Source of the DNA: Lycium barbarum
Taxonomy: Eukaryota > Streptophyta > Magnoliopsida > Solanales > Solanaceae
DNA length: 64,000 nucleotides
NCBI RefSeq assembly: GCF_019175385.1
Contig: NC_083338.1
Coordinates: 96,220,062 to 96,284,061, forward strand
Direction of reading: 5' to 3'
Shown: positions 35,159-48,342 of the stretch, one piece after another
Layout: each line of letters starts with the position of its first letter
How positions within the stretch are numbered: the first letter of the stretch is position 1
Program-made: the position numbers and the translations under genes
The notes under the pieces: model-generated
What the model was told of the DNA's origin: nothing
What the model saw: the letters and a program-made list of their open reading frames with translations, nothing else
The model's database searches: none

Positions 35159-37312
35159 ATGGCCTCCATGGCCGCTGGCCAGTCCACGATGGAGGTTGGC
35201 CAACCCTCACTAACTACGACTGTTCCAAATACCAATCCTAATCCATTACAATATTCAGATCTGTTCAAACCAAAAACCTTGAATGATTCATTACATAGTC
35301 AGATAAAATCACTGCCCCAAATTCCAATGAAACCAGTAACTTTCCTACATGGGGTGCCATACATTAAATACACTGAAGCAGAAGTTGATCAGATGAATGT
35401 CATTGAAAATCTTCAGTATGCTGCGGTAGGGAAGTTCTCATATGGCCAGCCAGATATTGAACAACTTCGTTTGATAATCCCTGCACAATGTGGAACAAAA
35501 GGTGAGTGTAGAACAGGTTTTTTAAGAAACCGCCATGTGCTTATCAGATTAAGTCTTTTTGAAGACTTTGTGAATTTCACTTCAAAGCCTGTATACTACA
35601 TTCAAGATAGAGAGGGATACTCGTACCAAATGAGACCACTGATCTATGATTCGAATTTCAAGGTTAATGAAGAAACATCAAAGACAATGGCATGGATTTC
35701 CTTCCCAAATTTATTGCCTACATACTTTGTGAAGGAAACTCTTTTTTCAATTGCATCTGCAGTGGGTATTCCTATACAATTGGATATGGCTACGATCAAC
35801 AAGACTAGACCTAGTTGTGCTAGGGTCAAGGTTTTAGTAGATTTGTTAGCGGATTTACCCAAAACAGTGAGGATGGATATTGAAAATGAAAAAACAGGAG
35901 CAATAAGGACTGTTAATGTTCAGATTCATTATGATTAACTTCCTAAGTATTGCAAGGAATGTAAATTACAGGGGCATGATGAGTATGATTGTAGAATTAT
36001 AAATCCAGAGCTTGCTTAATATGACAATGAAAGGGAGGAAATGCCAAAGGAGAATGACAAGACAAAACTTCAGAAAAGCTCTGATGAAGTGCACAATAGT
36101 AAGGAAAACAACAAAGATCTTCAAGAGGATAAAGAAACTGAAGCAAAAAAGGCCAAGAGATTACAAGCAGATGAGCAACATAATAAAAAGCAGGCTAATA
36201 ATAAAGGCAAACAAAAGCAAGAGGAGGGAAACCAACAAGGATATGAAGGGAAAAAGAATTATGGGAAATACAATTATAGAGGATACAATAATTTGTACAA
36301 TTATTCTGCTAGAGTGTTGGCAGGTGGAAGAGTGTTAGGAAATTTGTGAAATTGGAATCCCATCAAAGATAACAGAAACTTCAATGCTGAGAAGGGAAGT
36401 GCAAATCATAGCAAACAGAAAGAAACAACAGTCACTGTTACATGCAACAAATTTAACATTTTGGTGGACTTGGAGGAGGAACAAGAAAATCAAAATGAAA
36501 CACAAGAAGGAAGCACACATAGTAGCAATCCTGTTAAAGAGACAGCTAGGCCATGGGTGGATGCTGCCTTTGGGAAACAGACAGAAAATAACAAAGCTGT
36601 GAAGGAGCAGGGAAAAATAGATAGCAGACAAGAGCAAGATAATAAGAAGGAGAAAGGGGTAGGGGATAATCAGTCAGAGGAGATAGCCATACAAGATTCA
36701 GAAAGAACAATTACAGATATCGTGAAAAATGCTAACAAAAAAGAAGATGATAACAAACAGATTCCTGAAGGCCAAGACGTATTTCAACCCATAGAAGTAC
36801 AAGACAGTGTTAATTCAAGCTCATATCAGCAAGTGGAATCAGCTGGACAACAAGTGGATCAAATGAAGGACTTACCTGAAGAGCCACTTGATGCAAACAA
36901 TATGGGTGAAGGAGATACAGCATCATCTGCAAATAAGGAACAAAATAAGGAATCCGGGACACAAAATAATGAAAGGGAAACACAAGCAAGGGATCAGAAA
37001 GATCAAAACAGCAAAGATACAGACATAGAAAAGCAGGCAAGTTCAGGAAATCATAAGTCTCAACTGGTAGCCAAAGATCATGAAAACACAACACAAGAAG
37101 AAGTGAATCAGAATAAAATAGATATTGGAAGGGAGGAAGCAGGTGAAACTATTAGTTCTGATTTAATGGAGGGCAACAATAAAGGAGATATTTTCCCTAA
37201 ACACTTGACAAAAACTAAAAAGGGTCACAAGGCAAGGGATAAAAGTGTTCCTCCCAAGACAGTGGGAGGAGTACAAACAAGGAAGGCCTATTCTAAAGGA
37301 GTTTCTCAATGA
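35159..37312 (+). pseudogene. LINE ORF1: DUF4283 and zinc-knuckle protein
   Basis: ATG at 35159 (MASMAAGQ). The DUF4283 domain includes [20 protein letters not shown] and [28 protein letters not shown]. It ends in VQIHYD followed by TAA (35936-35938) where the family normally continues with a tryptophan. Immediately after comes the CCHC-type YCKECKLQGHDEYDC (about 35946-35990), another stop, and a long K/E/Q/N-rich low-complexity tail to 37312. In plant L1 elements this protein binds element RNA. The stops and frame changes near 35936, 36018 and 36350 make it non-functional. Confidence 0.8.
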
Positions 37313-40300
37313 ATAGCTCATTAATATGGAATATAAGGTCTGTAAACACTCAACAGGCCTTTGAGAGGGTAGTACTATTGCATAGACAGAAACATTTTAA
37401 TTATGTTGCCTTACTGGAACCTTTCCAGCATGTTAGACATATTGATATGTACAAATTGTGGTTAAATATGGGACAGCATGGCATAATATGAATGGGAAGA
37501 TTTGGATTTTTGTGGATGCATAAATTCAAGTAGAAATAATGAGGGATACAGAACAACTGTTATCTTATAGATTCACTCATTTGGGTGATGGGCAGGAGTT
37601 GGTGCTTATAGTTGTTTATGCGAGTACTAATAGAAGTGGGAGAATAGCTTTATGGGAGGATATATATGACATATCTTCACACATCACCATCCCATGGCTT
37701 ATGGGTGGGGATTTTAATGTCATTACAGATGACATTGAGAAATTTGGGGGTCTTCCTGTACAGTTTGCAGAAACAGAGGATTTTAGACAATGTATAGACA
37801 TTTTCCAACTGATGGATCTTGGTTTTACTGGAAGTATGTTCACATGGTGGAATGGGAGATCTGATGAGGCTTGTATATTCAAAATATTGGACAGATGTTT
37901 GGGAAATCAGGCTCTGCAGAACTGTTTTCCTAATTTGGAGGTAGAGCATCTCATTAAACAAGGTTCTGACCACTCTCCTTTGCTGGTAAATATGAGAGCA
38001 AACAGTAGACCACTCTCCTTTACTGGTTTCTTAATTTTTGGGTGGAGTATGAATCTTTTATAGATGTAGTCAAAGAAAATTGGGTGGAATCTTATGGCTC
38101 AGACCCCTTCTTTAACTTTCATAATAAGTTAAAAAAAAAAGTGGGAAGAGCTCTCTCTAAGTGGAGTAGGGACACTTATGGTTATATCTTCAAGCAAATT
38201 GCAACTCTGGAGGAAGTGGTGCAGGTGCATGAGCAGGAATTTGAACAGAATCCTACAGGGCTTAACAGGGAAAGGCTACAAAGGGTACAAGCTGATCTGA
38301 TCAGGTTTTATGCTATTGAAGAAAAATTTTGGAGACAAAAAGCAGGGATGCAGTGGTTTCAGGATGGAGATAGGAACACAAAATTCTTTCATGCTCATGT
38401 CAATGGAAAGAGAAGGAAGCTGCAATTACAGAGAATTCAATATCATACAGGTACATGGCTGGACACTGAAGAGGAGATTGCGCAGGAAGCAATCAGATTT
38501 TTATTTGACCAATTCAAAGAGGAAAATATTCCTACAGATTTCTCTATGCTTGATAAGATTCCTAAAATGGTTATAGAAGAACAAAATCAACAGCTCTATG
38601 AAATGCCAGATGAAGCAGAGGTGAAAAGAGCAGTTTTTGGTTTAAATGGAGACAGTGCAGGGGGTCCTGATGGTTTCACAGGAAGATTTTTCCAAGCTTG
38701 TTGGGAAATTATCGCAAATGACTTGGTGAACATGGTGAGATCTTTCTTCTGTGGGAATAAACTCCCAAGGTATGTAACTTGTACCAATTTGGTTTTGATA
38801 CCAAAGAAGAAAGAAATTAATACATTTTCTGATATGAGGCCAATTAGCTTGAGTAATATCACTAGCAAAGTTATCTCAAGAATCATTCATGAAAGATTGA
38901 TACATCTACTGCCTGAGATCATTTCACCTTAGCAATCAGGATTTGTTAAAGGCAGGAGTATTGTAGAAAACATTCTGTTGGCTCAGGAAATTGTACATGA
39001 TATTAGGATTAGAGGAAAACCTGCCAATGTTGTCATTAAGCTTGACATGGCAAAGGCTTATGACAGGGTATCATGGTTATTTCTAACTAAAGTCCTGAGG
39101 AGAATGGGGTTTGGTGAATTTACTATTGATCTGGTATTTAGAGTTATCTCAACTAATTGGTATTCCATTCTGATTAATGGGCAACCTCATGGTTTTTTCA
39201 AATCATCTAGAGGAGTAAAGCAAGGAGATCCATTATCCCCTACTTTATTCATTTTGGCTGCAGAATGTTTGTCTAGGGCTCTGAATGCACTGCATACTGA
39301 GGCTGATTACAAGGAATATGGGATGCCAAAATGGAGTCCATATGTCAATCATTTGGCATATGCAGATGATACTATCATTTTCACCTCTGCTAATGAACAG
39401 TCTGTGAGATTAGTGATGAAGACTTTGAGTAATTATGAGAAGGTGAGTGGTCAGAAGATCAACAAGCAGAAAAGTGTTGTTTATATGCATCATTTGACAT
39501 CTCATAACATTAAGGAGTTGGTATTTTCTGTCACTCAGATTCCTGAAAAGGATTTTCCATTCACATATTTGGATTTACTATGGGAGAAGAATGAACACTC
39601 ACTACAAGAAAATAATAGAGAAGATTCAGAATAGACTGAGCTCATGGACTGGTAAGTTATTATCTATTGGAGGAAGGACAACACTGATTAAACTTGTTTT
39701 ACAGAGCATGCCTATACACCTACTATCCGCTTGTGACCCTCCTAGTGGTGTACTTGCTCAGATTCATAGATTGTTTGCTAAGTTCTTTTGGAGAAACTCT
39801 GTGGGAAACTCAAGTAAGCACTGGGCAACTTGGACAACCTTATGTCATCCACAAGAAGAAGGTGGAATGGGGTTCAGAAGCCTACAAGATATATCTAAAG
39901 CCCTCTTTGCTAAACTGTGGTGGAACATGAGAACCAAACAATCCTTATGGAGAACTTTCATGAGTAATAAGTACTTAAAGAAGTTTCATGTTGTGATAGC
40001 CCCTAGCAGATCAGGTACTTATGTGTGGAAGAAAATGATTAAACACAGAGATGAGATGGAACATGAGATATGGTGGAAGCTTCAATAAGGTAATTCTTAT
40101 TTTTGGTTTGATAATTGGACAGGACTGGGAGCCCTATACTATATTACTCCACCAGATTTTGAGTGTGATCCCACAATCATCTTTGTAAAAGAAACTGCAG
40201 AAGTGGGGCAATGGGATGAACAGTTGCTAAGAAGAATCCTTCCTGAGGATCTAGCAGACCATATTGTGCAGCACATTAATCCACCAGATGAAAATGGCCA

Positions 40301-40638
40301 AGCAGATAAGGCTTTCTGGAAGTTAGATTCGAGGGGGAAATTCACAGTTGGGTCTGCATTTTAATTGCTCAGACAAAGAAAAGATCTCAGTAATTTGTAT
40401 AAGCAAATGTGGATTAAAGGACTACCAATAAAGATATCTTTTTTTATGTGGAGATTTTGGAAGTTCAAGCTACCACTGGATGATAAGTTGAAGAAATGGA
40501 GACACCAATTCCCTTCCAGATGCTATTGTTGTCAACATCCAGAAGTGGAAGATACCTCCCATGTCTTTTTACACTCACCAACAGCTCAAGCCATCGGGAA
40601 GTATTTTTGTGGACCAGTGGGAATAAATATTGAGAATT
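37309..40638 (+). pseudogene. LINE ORF2: endonuclease, reverse transcriptase and zf-RVT
   Basis: The ATG at 37309 overlaps the ORF1 stop (ATGA). Endonuclease motifs: IWNIRSV, then GGDFNVI (about 37708-37728) and GSDHSPL (about 37963-37983). RT follows with GPDGFTGRFFQ, PISLSNI, QSGFVKGRSI, KLDMAKAYDRVSW, GVKQGDPLSP and the catalytic YADD at 39359-39370. The zf-RVT segment has FFMWRFWKFKLPLDDKLKKW and the cysteines of CYCCQHPEVEDTSHVF. Stops or shifts occur near 37489, 38064, 38930, 39610 and 40086. The reading ends at 40638 at a solo LTR; the RNase H domain is beyond it. Confidence 0.85.
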
Positions 40639-40643
40639 TGCAA

Positions 40644-43641
40644 TGTTATACCCCATTTTAACCGGGTTAAATTAGAGTACAACATATTGGTGATTCTTAA
40701 ATTGCTTTGTTTTAAGGAGTCGCCACCTAATTAGTTTAATGGTGAATTAGGACACCTAATTTATTAACTAAAGTAAAGCTAACTAAACCTCCATTAATAG
40801 TCTGCTTAATCAGTATGATTCTAGGTAAGGGTTCTATATTATCCTAAAGGGAAGGGGTTAGGCATCCTTTAGAATCCGTTAACTACGGTTATCCGGCCAA
40901 ACTTAGGTTAATTAATTGAGGCTTAAAATTTAAGAATATAGCTTTGAGAAAAAAGATAACTTATAACTAACAAAGTTTTAAGATATTATTATATGAATGA
41001 TGCACTCTATATGGTGAAAATAAGTACTTAATGTTCAGAGCGGTAATCCTAAATGATAAAATCTACCCATTCTAATCCTACGTGAATCATAAGTTACACA
41101 CATACTTTCAAACCACAGACAAATCCAACATACAGATAAATTAGCAATCATGAAAACAAAGGGTGAAATAAAATGAATGATGAGGAAAGGGGAGAAGAGA
41201 AAACGATAAAGATGTCAAAGACAGCCTCAAGCGATTAGCGATTTCGCTTGTTTCTCGCCGAGTGTTGTGATTAAAGAGTATGGGACGCATCGAATCCATG
41301 CATGGGTATAGCAATAGCGCCGAGTCTCATTTCGAGACTACATTGTGAGAGAGTCCTGAATTAAGACTCCATTTGCTCCAACGTGTACATGTAAAGAAGG
41401 GGAAATAAAGATTAGTGACAAACGATTCAAGTTTCCGGGACTTTAAAAGCAATCAAACACAACTTGACATATCAACATTCATAAAAATAAAAAGAGGAAA
41501 CTAATAAACATTCATTACTGTGACCAAAACAGATTCATAGCTTGCTATTCTCTTTGTTCATTAATTGGTTCGACTGACTTTAAAACCTATTGCTACACAG
41601 GTTCGTAAAAGAAAAAGAAAAAAAAAACTGATTTTGACACATACTCCATACAAATGAAAGTGACGAAATAGACATGAAAGTGAATGTAGGACACATAACA
41701 CTTTATGCTTGATTATTCAAGTTTAGGATAGCATTTAGCTGAGGTTTGCACTCTTAACTAAGGATTGGAAATTAAACAAACTAAATTTTAGGAATTGGAG
41801 GTAACAAAAAAAATGAATTTGCATAATATGCCAGCCATTCAGCAGTCCCGAACTAAAACTACTCAAACAAAATAGGAGAAACATATTTGATTACTCTTGA
41901 AACTTTAAACTAAAAACATCATTTCCAAATTTTAAACAAGGACTTTTCGACTCATATTTTGTCAAAGAACCTTAAAAGAGATAAACTATTTAAAGCATTT
42001 ATATTCTTATATTGATTTAAAGAGAAAGATAGGCTCGAAGAATGAAAGAAGAAAGCATTGCTCAAATTAAGGAAGTAGATTAGTTTGTAAAAATCCAGAT
42101 GGCTAAATCCTAAATGAAAGGTAAACTTCATTACAATTATGAAGTCAGAAAACACATATTCTACAAATAAGGTTCAAATAGTCAAAGCTCAACCCAACAA
42201 TGAATGTGTGGGAATATCACTAACACTTAGTCTATGAAGAAAATATTTATTTAAACTAGTTACGTTAACATGGCCAAATTTTATACTCGTAAACTAAAGC
42301 TTTAAGCATCTGAATCCCAGGAACTTAAGTAAAGAAAACTGAGATGTAAACACGACCCAACGACTCAGAACTAATCTGACTAATCCACAATCACAGAACT
42401 ATATAAAACATAAAGAAAAGGGAAGAGCGCTAGAATTGAAATAGGGAAGACCATTACTTATCCAACTCCGACAACATTAAAAAAAAACTAAGCTAATTTT
42501 ATGAGAAATCAAAAAGGCACAGAACTTAAAAAAAATGAAAATAAACTCTGACGAGGAAGAAAATTATACTAAAGGAACACAAACTAGCAGTCTAAACATA
42601 CCAAATTAGAACCAACTAAACTAAACTAATCTAACTACATGAATTTACATAGAACAGAACTGAAGCGAAAGGAGAAGGAGGATTACCGACCTTTCTTGGG
42701 TGCAGCGAACTAGATGCGGGATCTCCGATATACCCTCGAACACTTCAAATCTCTGAGTCTGCATAGACTCAGATGCGAAACCATATCAGGCAAATGAAAC
42801 AAAGACGATGATCGGATTTTTGCTCGATTCAGAAAATGCAAACACTACTGAGCATTAAATTTTTTTGGGATTTTGTGCGGCTAAAACAAAGCTTCTCAAT
42901 TCTATGGAGTTTTCAGGCGGCTAAAAAAAGAAGACATTTCTATTACAGAGAACCAATATTTATAGGTTTTTTTTTTCGTTTGTGAAGAGGAGAGAGAGGA
43001 GCGGGGGGACAAAGGGAAGTGGGGGACAGAGGGAAGTGGGAGAGACAGGCGTGGGGAACAGGGAGAGAGAGGGGACATAACGAACGTGGGAGAGAGAAAG
43101 GAGCGGGGAACAGAGGCGGCTAGGGTTTCGTAGGAGAGAAGAAGGGAGAAGAGAAGAGGAGCGTGGGGGGTGCGGCTGCGAGAATGAAAGGAACCCTAGT
43201 GGTTCCTTTTGTTCAAATAGAATTGGGTCGGGTCAAATGATTTAATGGACTGGGTCGATTTTTCTTTTGAGCTGGGTATTAAAATGAATGGGCTGGTAAT
43301 TATTTTAAGTGATACTGAGCTAGTCCGAAAAATAATGTTGTTGATTGGGCTTTGATTTGGGCCAGATGAATTAAAAATATGGGTTGAGTGAAAGAAACAG
43401 TTTGGCTTCTAAATTTGAATAAAAGACCCATTTTAATTAACTATATACTAAGTGTGCTATATAAAATATGTAATTATTAGTGCTCAGGTAATAAAATCAT
43501 ATGACGTTGTAATAGCCGTGCAATAATATTTTGAAAACAAATAAACGCTATCATTTAATTGTGCGAAATAAATGCAATGCGTATGCATAAGGTGGTAAAA
43601 ATGCTGAAGCGCAAATTATGATAATACTGGTAATAATAACA

Positions 43642-43696
<55 letters not shown>

Positions 43697-43877
43697 GTAA
43701 TAATAATAATGGTAGTAAAAGATAATGACAGGCTAATGAAATATCGGTATTAATAAAAGCTAATAATTATAGTAAAAAAAAATGCAAATAATTTTTTTTT
43801 TTTCTTAAAGTTGCCAAAATATTGGAAGCGAAAATAGGTATTTCGGAGGAAAGGTGGGACAAAATTGGTTGTCAACA
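40644..43877 (+). mobile_element. Solo LTR inside LINE ORF2
   Basis: 3234 bp starting TGTTATACCCC and ending GGTTGTCAACA, flanked by the 5-bp duplication TGCAA (40639-40643 and 43878-43882). It has AAGGAGTCGCCACCTAATTAG and CTAGGTAAGGGTTCTA near the start, shared with the long LTR-like block at 19725. No coding sequence, primer site or second LTR is present. It contains GA-rich and GGGG-rich stretches (about 42990-43180) and an AAT microsatellite. Confidence 0.85.
43642..43710. repeat. (AAT)n microsatellite
   Basis: About 23 near-perfect AAT units, one interrupted by a G, inside the solo LTR. Confidence 0.95.
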
Positions 43878-43882
43878 TGCAA

Positions 43883-44677
43883 GTTACCCAAATAATTAAT
43901 AGATGGTGGGATATGCCTAGTAGACTACATGTCAAATGCATCAACCAAGCTGTCCCTGCTATTATTATTTGGGAACTTTGGAAGAGGAGAAACACTATGA
44001 GACATGAAGGGAAGGTGTCAATCACAAAACTCATTTACCAGGTGATGCATACTTTGATTCATTTCATGAAGGTGAGAAGGAAAAATTTTAGATATGCACC
44101 ATATAATTGGAATGTGATTGTGGAGTCATTACAAAGATATTCTCCAAAGATAAGAGTAACACCAGTGACCTGGAGAACTCCAGATATTGGATGGATAAAA
44201 GTCAATACTGATGGAGCCTCAAGAGGAAACCCGGGTAGGGCCTTTTGTGTAAGGGATGAAAGGGGAGATGTGATACAAGCACAGGCCAGAGAAATGGAGG
44301 ATCTTCAAAGCACCAACACCGAGGCAGAGGCCCTGGCCATTTTACAAGCTCTCAGGTATTTAAAAGACAATCAGTGGGATCAAATAATGATAGAGACAGA
44401 TTCACTATTGCTGAAGAACATTATTCAAAGGACATGGGAAATTCCTTGGAAAATCATTACTATGGTGGAAGAAATTTGGAGAATAATTGAGGAAAAAGTG
44501 GTGGTGATAGAGCATACTTATAGGGAAGGAAATAAATTAGCAGATCACTTGGCTAATTTAGCTTTGGACACAGGGGACATACAATTCAATTCCTTTCATG
44601 ACATGGAGAGCCACTGTAAAAGAATTGTGAACAGTGACAAATTACAGCAGCCCTATCTAAGAATTAGATCATGTTAA
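43883..44677 (+). pseudogene. LINE ORF2 C-terminal RNase H domain
   Basis: Continues ORF2 after the solo LTR. GWIKVNTDGASRGNPGRAF is the first strand with its catalytic D. NTEAEALAILQALRYL carries the E, MIETDSLLL the second D, and HTYREGNKLADHLANLAL the last D. All four catalytic positions look intact. Compare the degraded RNase H-like gene at 33607/1804, where the first D is lost. The stop is at about 44675. Confidence 0.85.
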
Positions 44678-45757
44678 GGAGACTGAATATAGGGGAAGGT
44701 GGGAGAAAAGGAGGTCCTCACACTCAAATCCTTTGGGAGGACAATGTGAAGGATTTGGTTTACACTAACTGTTTGCTAATGGTTGCAGGTACACAATCTA
44801 ACATAAATGGAGGATTTTTAATTCAACAGGTACCACAGAACAACCACACTGAAGGAATACCAACAAGCAGCGAAACACAGTGTAATCAGGATATAGGAAA
44901 CAGAAAAAACAGAAAATAATTCAGATGCATAGCAAATATGATCAAGATCCAACTCAGGAAAGCCTCAAAGGGGATTTTAATTAATATAAGGTTGATCGAT
45001 GTTCAATTCGTGGTATTAGCACCAAGTTGTGCTCAATCGAATGGACAAAAGTCAATTTTATATGGGTTAAATCACAAAGAGGAAGATACATATTTGTTCA
45101 GCCAAACTTTTCAATCGAAACATACATAAGACAGAACAATGGAGATTACAAAACAAGCAAGAATCAAATGCAGAGATACAGAGAAGGTAAATATAGCAAA
45201 GAGAGAGGAAGGGACATACCAGATCGAATAGGAGAAAGGCAACAACAAGCTCAGTGTTCATACAGCAATCTCAGCATCACAAACGAGCTGGAATCGAAAC
45301 AAGAACTTCAGGAGCGGTGGTGCAGATGAATCGACCGAGGTGGAACTCAAACAACAACAAAAATCGAAAATAAGCGAGAGCAGAAAAGAGCAATTATGAG
45401 CAGCTTAACAGTCATACAAGAAGAAGAAGAAAGGACTAAAGAGGAGCAGAAGATTACCGATCTAGAGGAAGAAGAGGTTGGAGCCGGAGAGCAGCCATGG
45501 ACAATGGTGGAACTTTTCAGGTGTATGGCATCAAAGAGGAAGAGACGGCTCATTTTAGGGATTTAGGATCAACTTTCCTAAATCATACATATATTAGTTT
45601 ACTTTTTGCACTTATGTACTTTTGTTTTACTTTTTGTTACTTTGGACCCTTTGCTCTTTAATTATAATAAAATCTGCCCCCTTGGGGCTTTAATTTTTTT
45701 TAAAAAAAAAAGGAACATGAAAATATGAATATTCTCAATTATTTCTCCAAAAAAAAA
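44678..45757 (+). other. LINE 3' untranslated region and A-tail
   Basis: No conserved coding domain. It includes an adenine-rich stretch and the AATAAA-like ATAATAAAATC near 45664. An A-run at 45702-45711 is followed by about 35 bases and the terminal A-tract at 45749-45760. The two A-runs suggest alternative polyadenylation of the source transcript. Confidence 0.55.
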
Positions 45758-45827
45758 AAAATCTCAACCAACATAACATCATAAAGAGAAAATACTTCAT
45801 AAACGAATAAATTAAGATGTTACCATC

Positions 45828-46167
45828 ATCAGATTGAAAAGTCAACTTAATATTCATACCATCATAAACATAAATCATTGTATCCCTTTCCCTTCTTGCA
45901 AGCTCCGTTAGAAGTTTTATGAATCCTGGTACATTTTTCTTTAGCAAGTACCAAAAGAGTATGTGAAAACTGAACGATCAATGAAATGTGAGAAGTATCA
46001 ATTATTGTCCTTTGGCATGTCACATAAGAATATAGCATACCGTTTTGTAGATTTATAACTATAATTTAACTCCAATCTTGCTCACCAGCATTATTCCTTC
46101 GGCTTCCCTGTTGAGAATAAACCGACGGCGAGGCTCCAAAATATATCACTTTCTTTACATTAGCCAT
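45828..46167 (-). pseudogene. Possible exon remnants of an unidentified gene
   Basis: Two minus-strand pieces look exon-like. At 46167-46086, ATG opens MANVKKVIYFGASPSVYSQQ and ends at a GTGAGC donor. At about 45985-45828, a frame reads HILFWYLLKKNVPGFIK then LLTELARRERDTMIYVYDG and ends at a GTAAC donor after SDDG. The phases of the two pieces do not match with the obvious acceptor, and the LINE insertion lies just beyond. I do not recognise the protein. Confidence 0.25.
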
Positions 46168-47516
46168 AATCCTATACTAATGTAACATAAAATAAGTACT
46201 GATAACAACTTAGTAGTCTATTTAAACAACTATGCACACCTAATAAAAAATATATACATAAAGAGAGCAAATGAAAAATCATCAAATTAGAAGGTCTAAT
46301 ACTCTCCAACTTTCGGGCATGAGAAGAGAATTGCAAACTGAAGCATCACAATAGCACATGAATTAGGAAAAATGAGGGGAGCTCATATAACGAATATAAA
46401 AGAAGATAAAACGGCATAGACATTTACATGCATTAATTTGTTCAGTCTATTTAGAAAATAAAATTGGATATTAATTTCCTTAACCGATGATGTAGTGGGC
46501 TGGTGAATGTCATCAGTGAGACTTTAAGAGAAGGAAAAGTGGAAAGGAAAAATGGAGTATTAATTATTTAGACATTTAATGTTCTTACAAAAATACATAA
46601 AATTTAGTAGGAAAAACAAAAAATATATATATAGAAAAGCCAAAAAATGAGAAAAAAAAAAGATAAATATGAATGCTAGTTATAGAGAGGTGTCACATCA
46701 CCTTGTCTATGCCTAGCCTTATATTATATATAGATTACCATAATTATCATTAGCATTATCCTTTGAGGTTCAAATTGCATAAATTACTCGTCCAAAATTT
46801 TACTGTTCAAAATTTTGACCCAATTTTGTTCTTTTTTAAAATAATATTACAATGAGTTACTTTTCTCATTATTCTCTTTACCAAACGAGGATACGACCAT
46901 TGGCAATCACGTGAAACACCTAAATTCTGTCGATATACAACACACAAGTCCACGAGAAAGTAAAAGAGATAACAGATTATTTTGCTTCATTATTATTGAC
47001 AGTAAATGTTAGCATCATAGTGTAAGATTATAAATTTAGCAAAGTTGGCATGATTCATGAACTATTCATCTTCTTGATTGAACGTTTAAATTATTGTATG
47101 TATTTCCCTTAATCAAGAGAAGTTAACAGTCATAGAATTTATTTGATTTTAATGTTTAAACTTAAGAATACTAAAACATTTGGAGTTCGGTTTTAGCAAG
47201 TTTGTAGTTAACGTAAAATGATTTTGCATCACTAAAATTAGTTATAATACAAACTATCGTATGATTAATTTCTAACTGAAAACACCTTTTTAGCAACATG
47301 ATAGGTTAAATGATCAAAGCTTTACACAAACGAGAAATGAAAAACACATGTTACTACCATATGGACAAAAGATACACTTAGTAATTTACTCACAAATTAA
47401 AATTCTCCATTGGTAGGCATAAAAATATCCGTTTTCAATGGAGTGGCTCGTCGACCAAAGATTAAAATTTGAACCGCATGCCACAAGTTTACTTGCAATG
47501 ACATCCTAGTCTGCTA

Positions 47517-47777
47517 CCCCGTCCGTTCACTTTTACTTGTCCACTATGGACTTTTCACATCCCTTAAAAAATAATAGATGAAATACATAATTTACTATGA
47601 TACCCATATTAATTAATGTATGTTCTTAATGAATTTGGAAAATGATTTGCAATGAGTAATTAATGCTAAGGTAAAACAGGAAAATAAATTAATTTTGCTC
47701 TTGATATGGGAAAATGAATAAGTAAAAGTGAAAATCATTTTTTGGAATAGTAGACAAGTAAAAGTAAACGGAGAAAG
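47517..47777. mobile_element. Stowaway-like MITE
   Basis: 261 bp with inverted ends CCCCGTCCGTTCACTTTTAC / CTTTCTCCGTTTACTTTTAC followed by TTGTC in both, and flanked by TA on each side (47515-47516, 47778-47779). CTCCGT-type ends with a TA target are the Stowaway (Tc1/mariner) signature. Confidence 0.85.
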
Positions 47778-48342
47778 TATTTAACTAGACAATGTGGGAC
47801 TACGCACAATATGTTATGTTAAGAAAAGTAGGAAAATATTCAAAACTCACAAGTCCTAAGCGGTAATGTGAGAATGCGTATTAATTAATTACGTTTAAGT
47901 AATTAGAGCGATATGTGAAGACATGTGACATGAGTTTGGTATTTTCTCCCAATCGTCATAAAATTGGTTAAGGAAGATGTTAATTTGTCCAAGATCAAAT
48001 AACATAATGCCACATGTCAACATTTACAGTAAAATACTCGCCCTATTCTTTCTTGGTTCCACCAACTGAACCACTTTTGAAAAACAAATGTACCCCGCAA
48101 ACTATATATGCGCTTTCTTTTTCTTAACCGCTCCACCCATTAAATTCCATTAACGCTCTTAATTACTCTCATCTATACTATCCATACATATTCCATCCGT
48201 AATCATAAAGAATCATCATTGCATTTTAATATTTGGTAGACATATTCAAGTAGACTAACCATAAGTATCATTGCATTTGAATTTGGTATACATGTTCAAG
48301 TGACCATAACATTTGATTCTTGAAGAATTAATCGCATTCTAC

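Larger units (their letters stand above)
35077..45757 (+). mobile_element. L1-type LINE, near full length, with a solo LTR inside
   Basis: Bounded by the 15-bp duplication AAAATCTCAACCAAC (35062-35076 and 45758-45772), with an A-tract directly before the 3' copy. Contents: 5' UTR, ORF1 (DUF4283 and zinc knuckle), ORF2 (endonuclease, RT, zf-RVT, RNase H) and a 3' UTR of about 1 kb. The LINE itself is about 7.4 kb; the other 3.2 kb is a solo LTR at 40644-43877. The 5' end is preserved, which is unusual because most LINE copies are truncated. Confidence 0.85.
45773..48342. other. Intergenic DNA right of the LINE
   Basis: AT-rich. Apart from the possible exon remnants at 45828-46167 and the Stowaway MITE at 47517-47777 I see no gene. 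The 100 bases before 48343 should include the 5' UTR of the J-domain gene. Confidence 0.5.
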
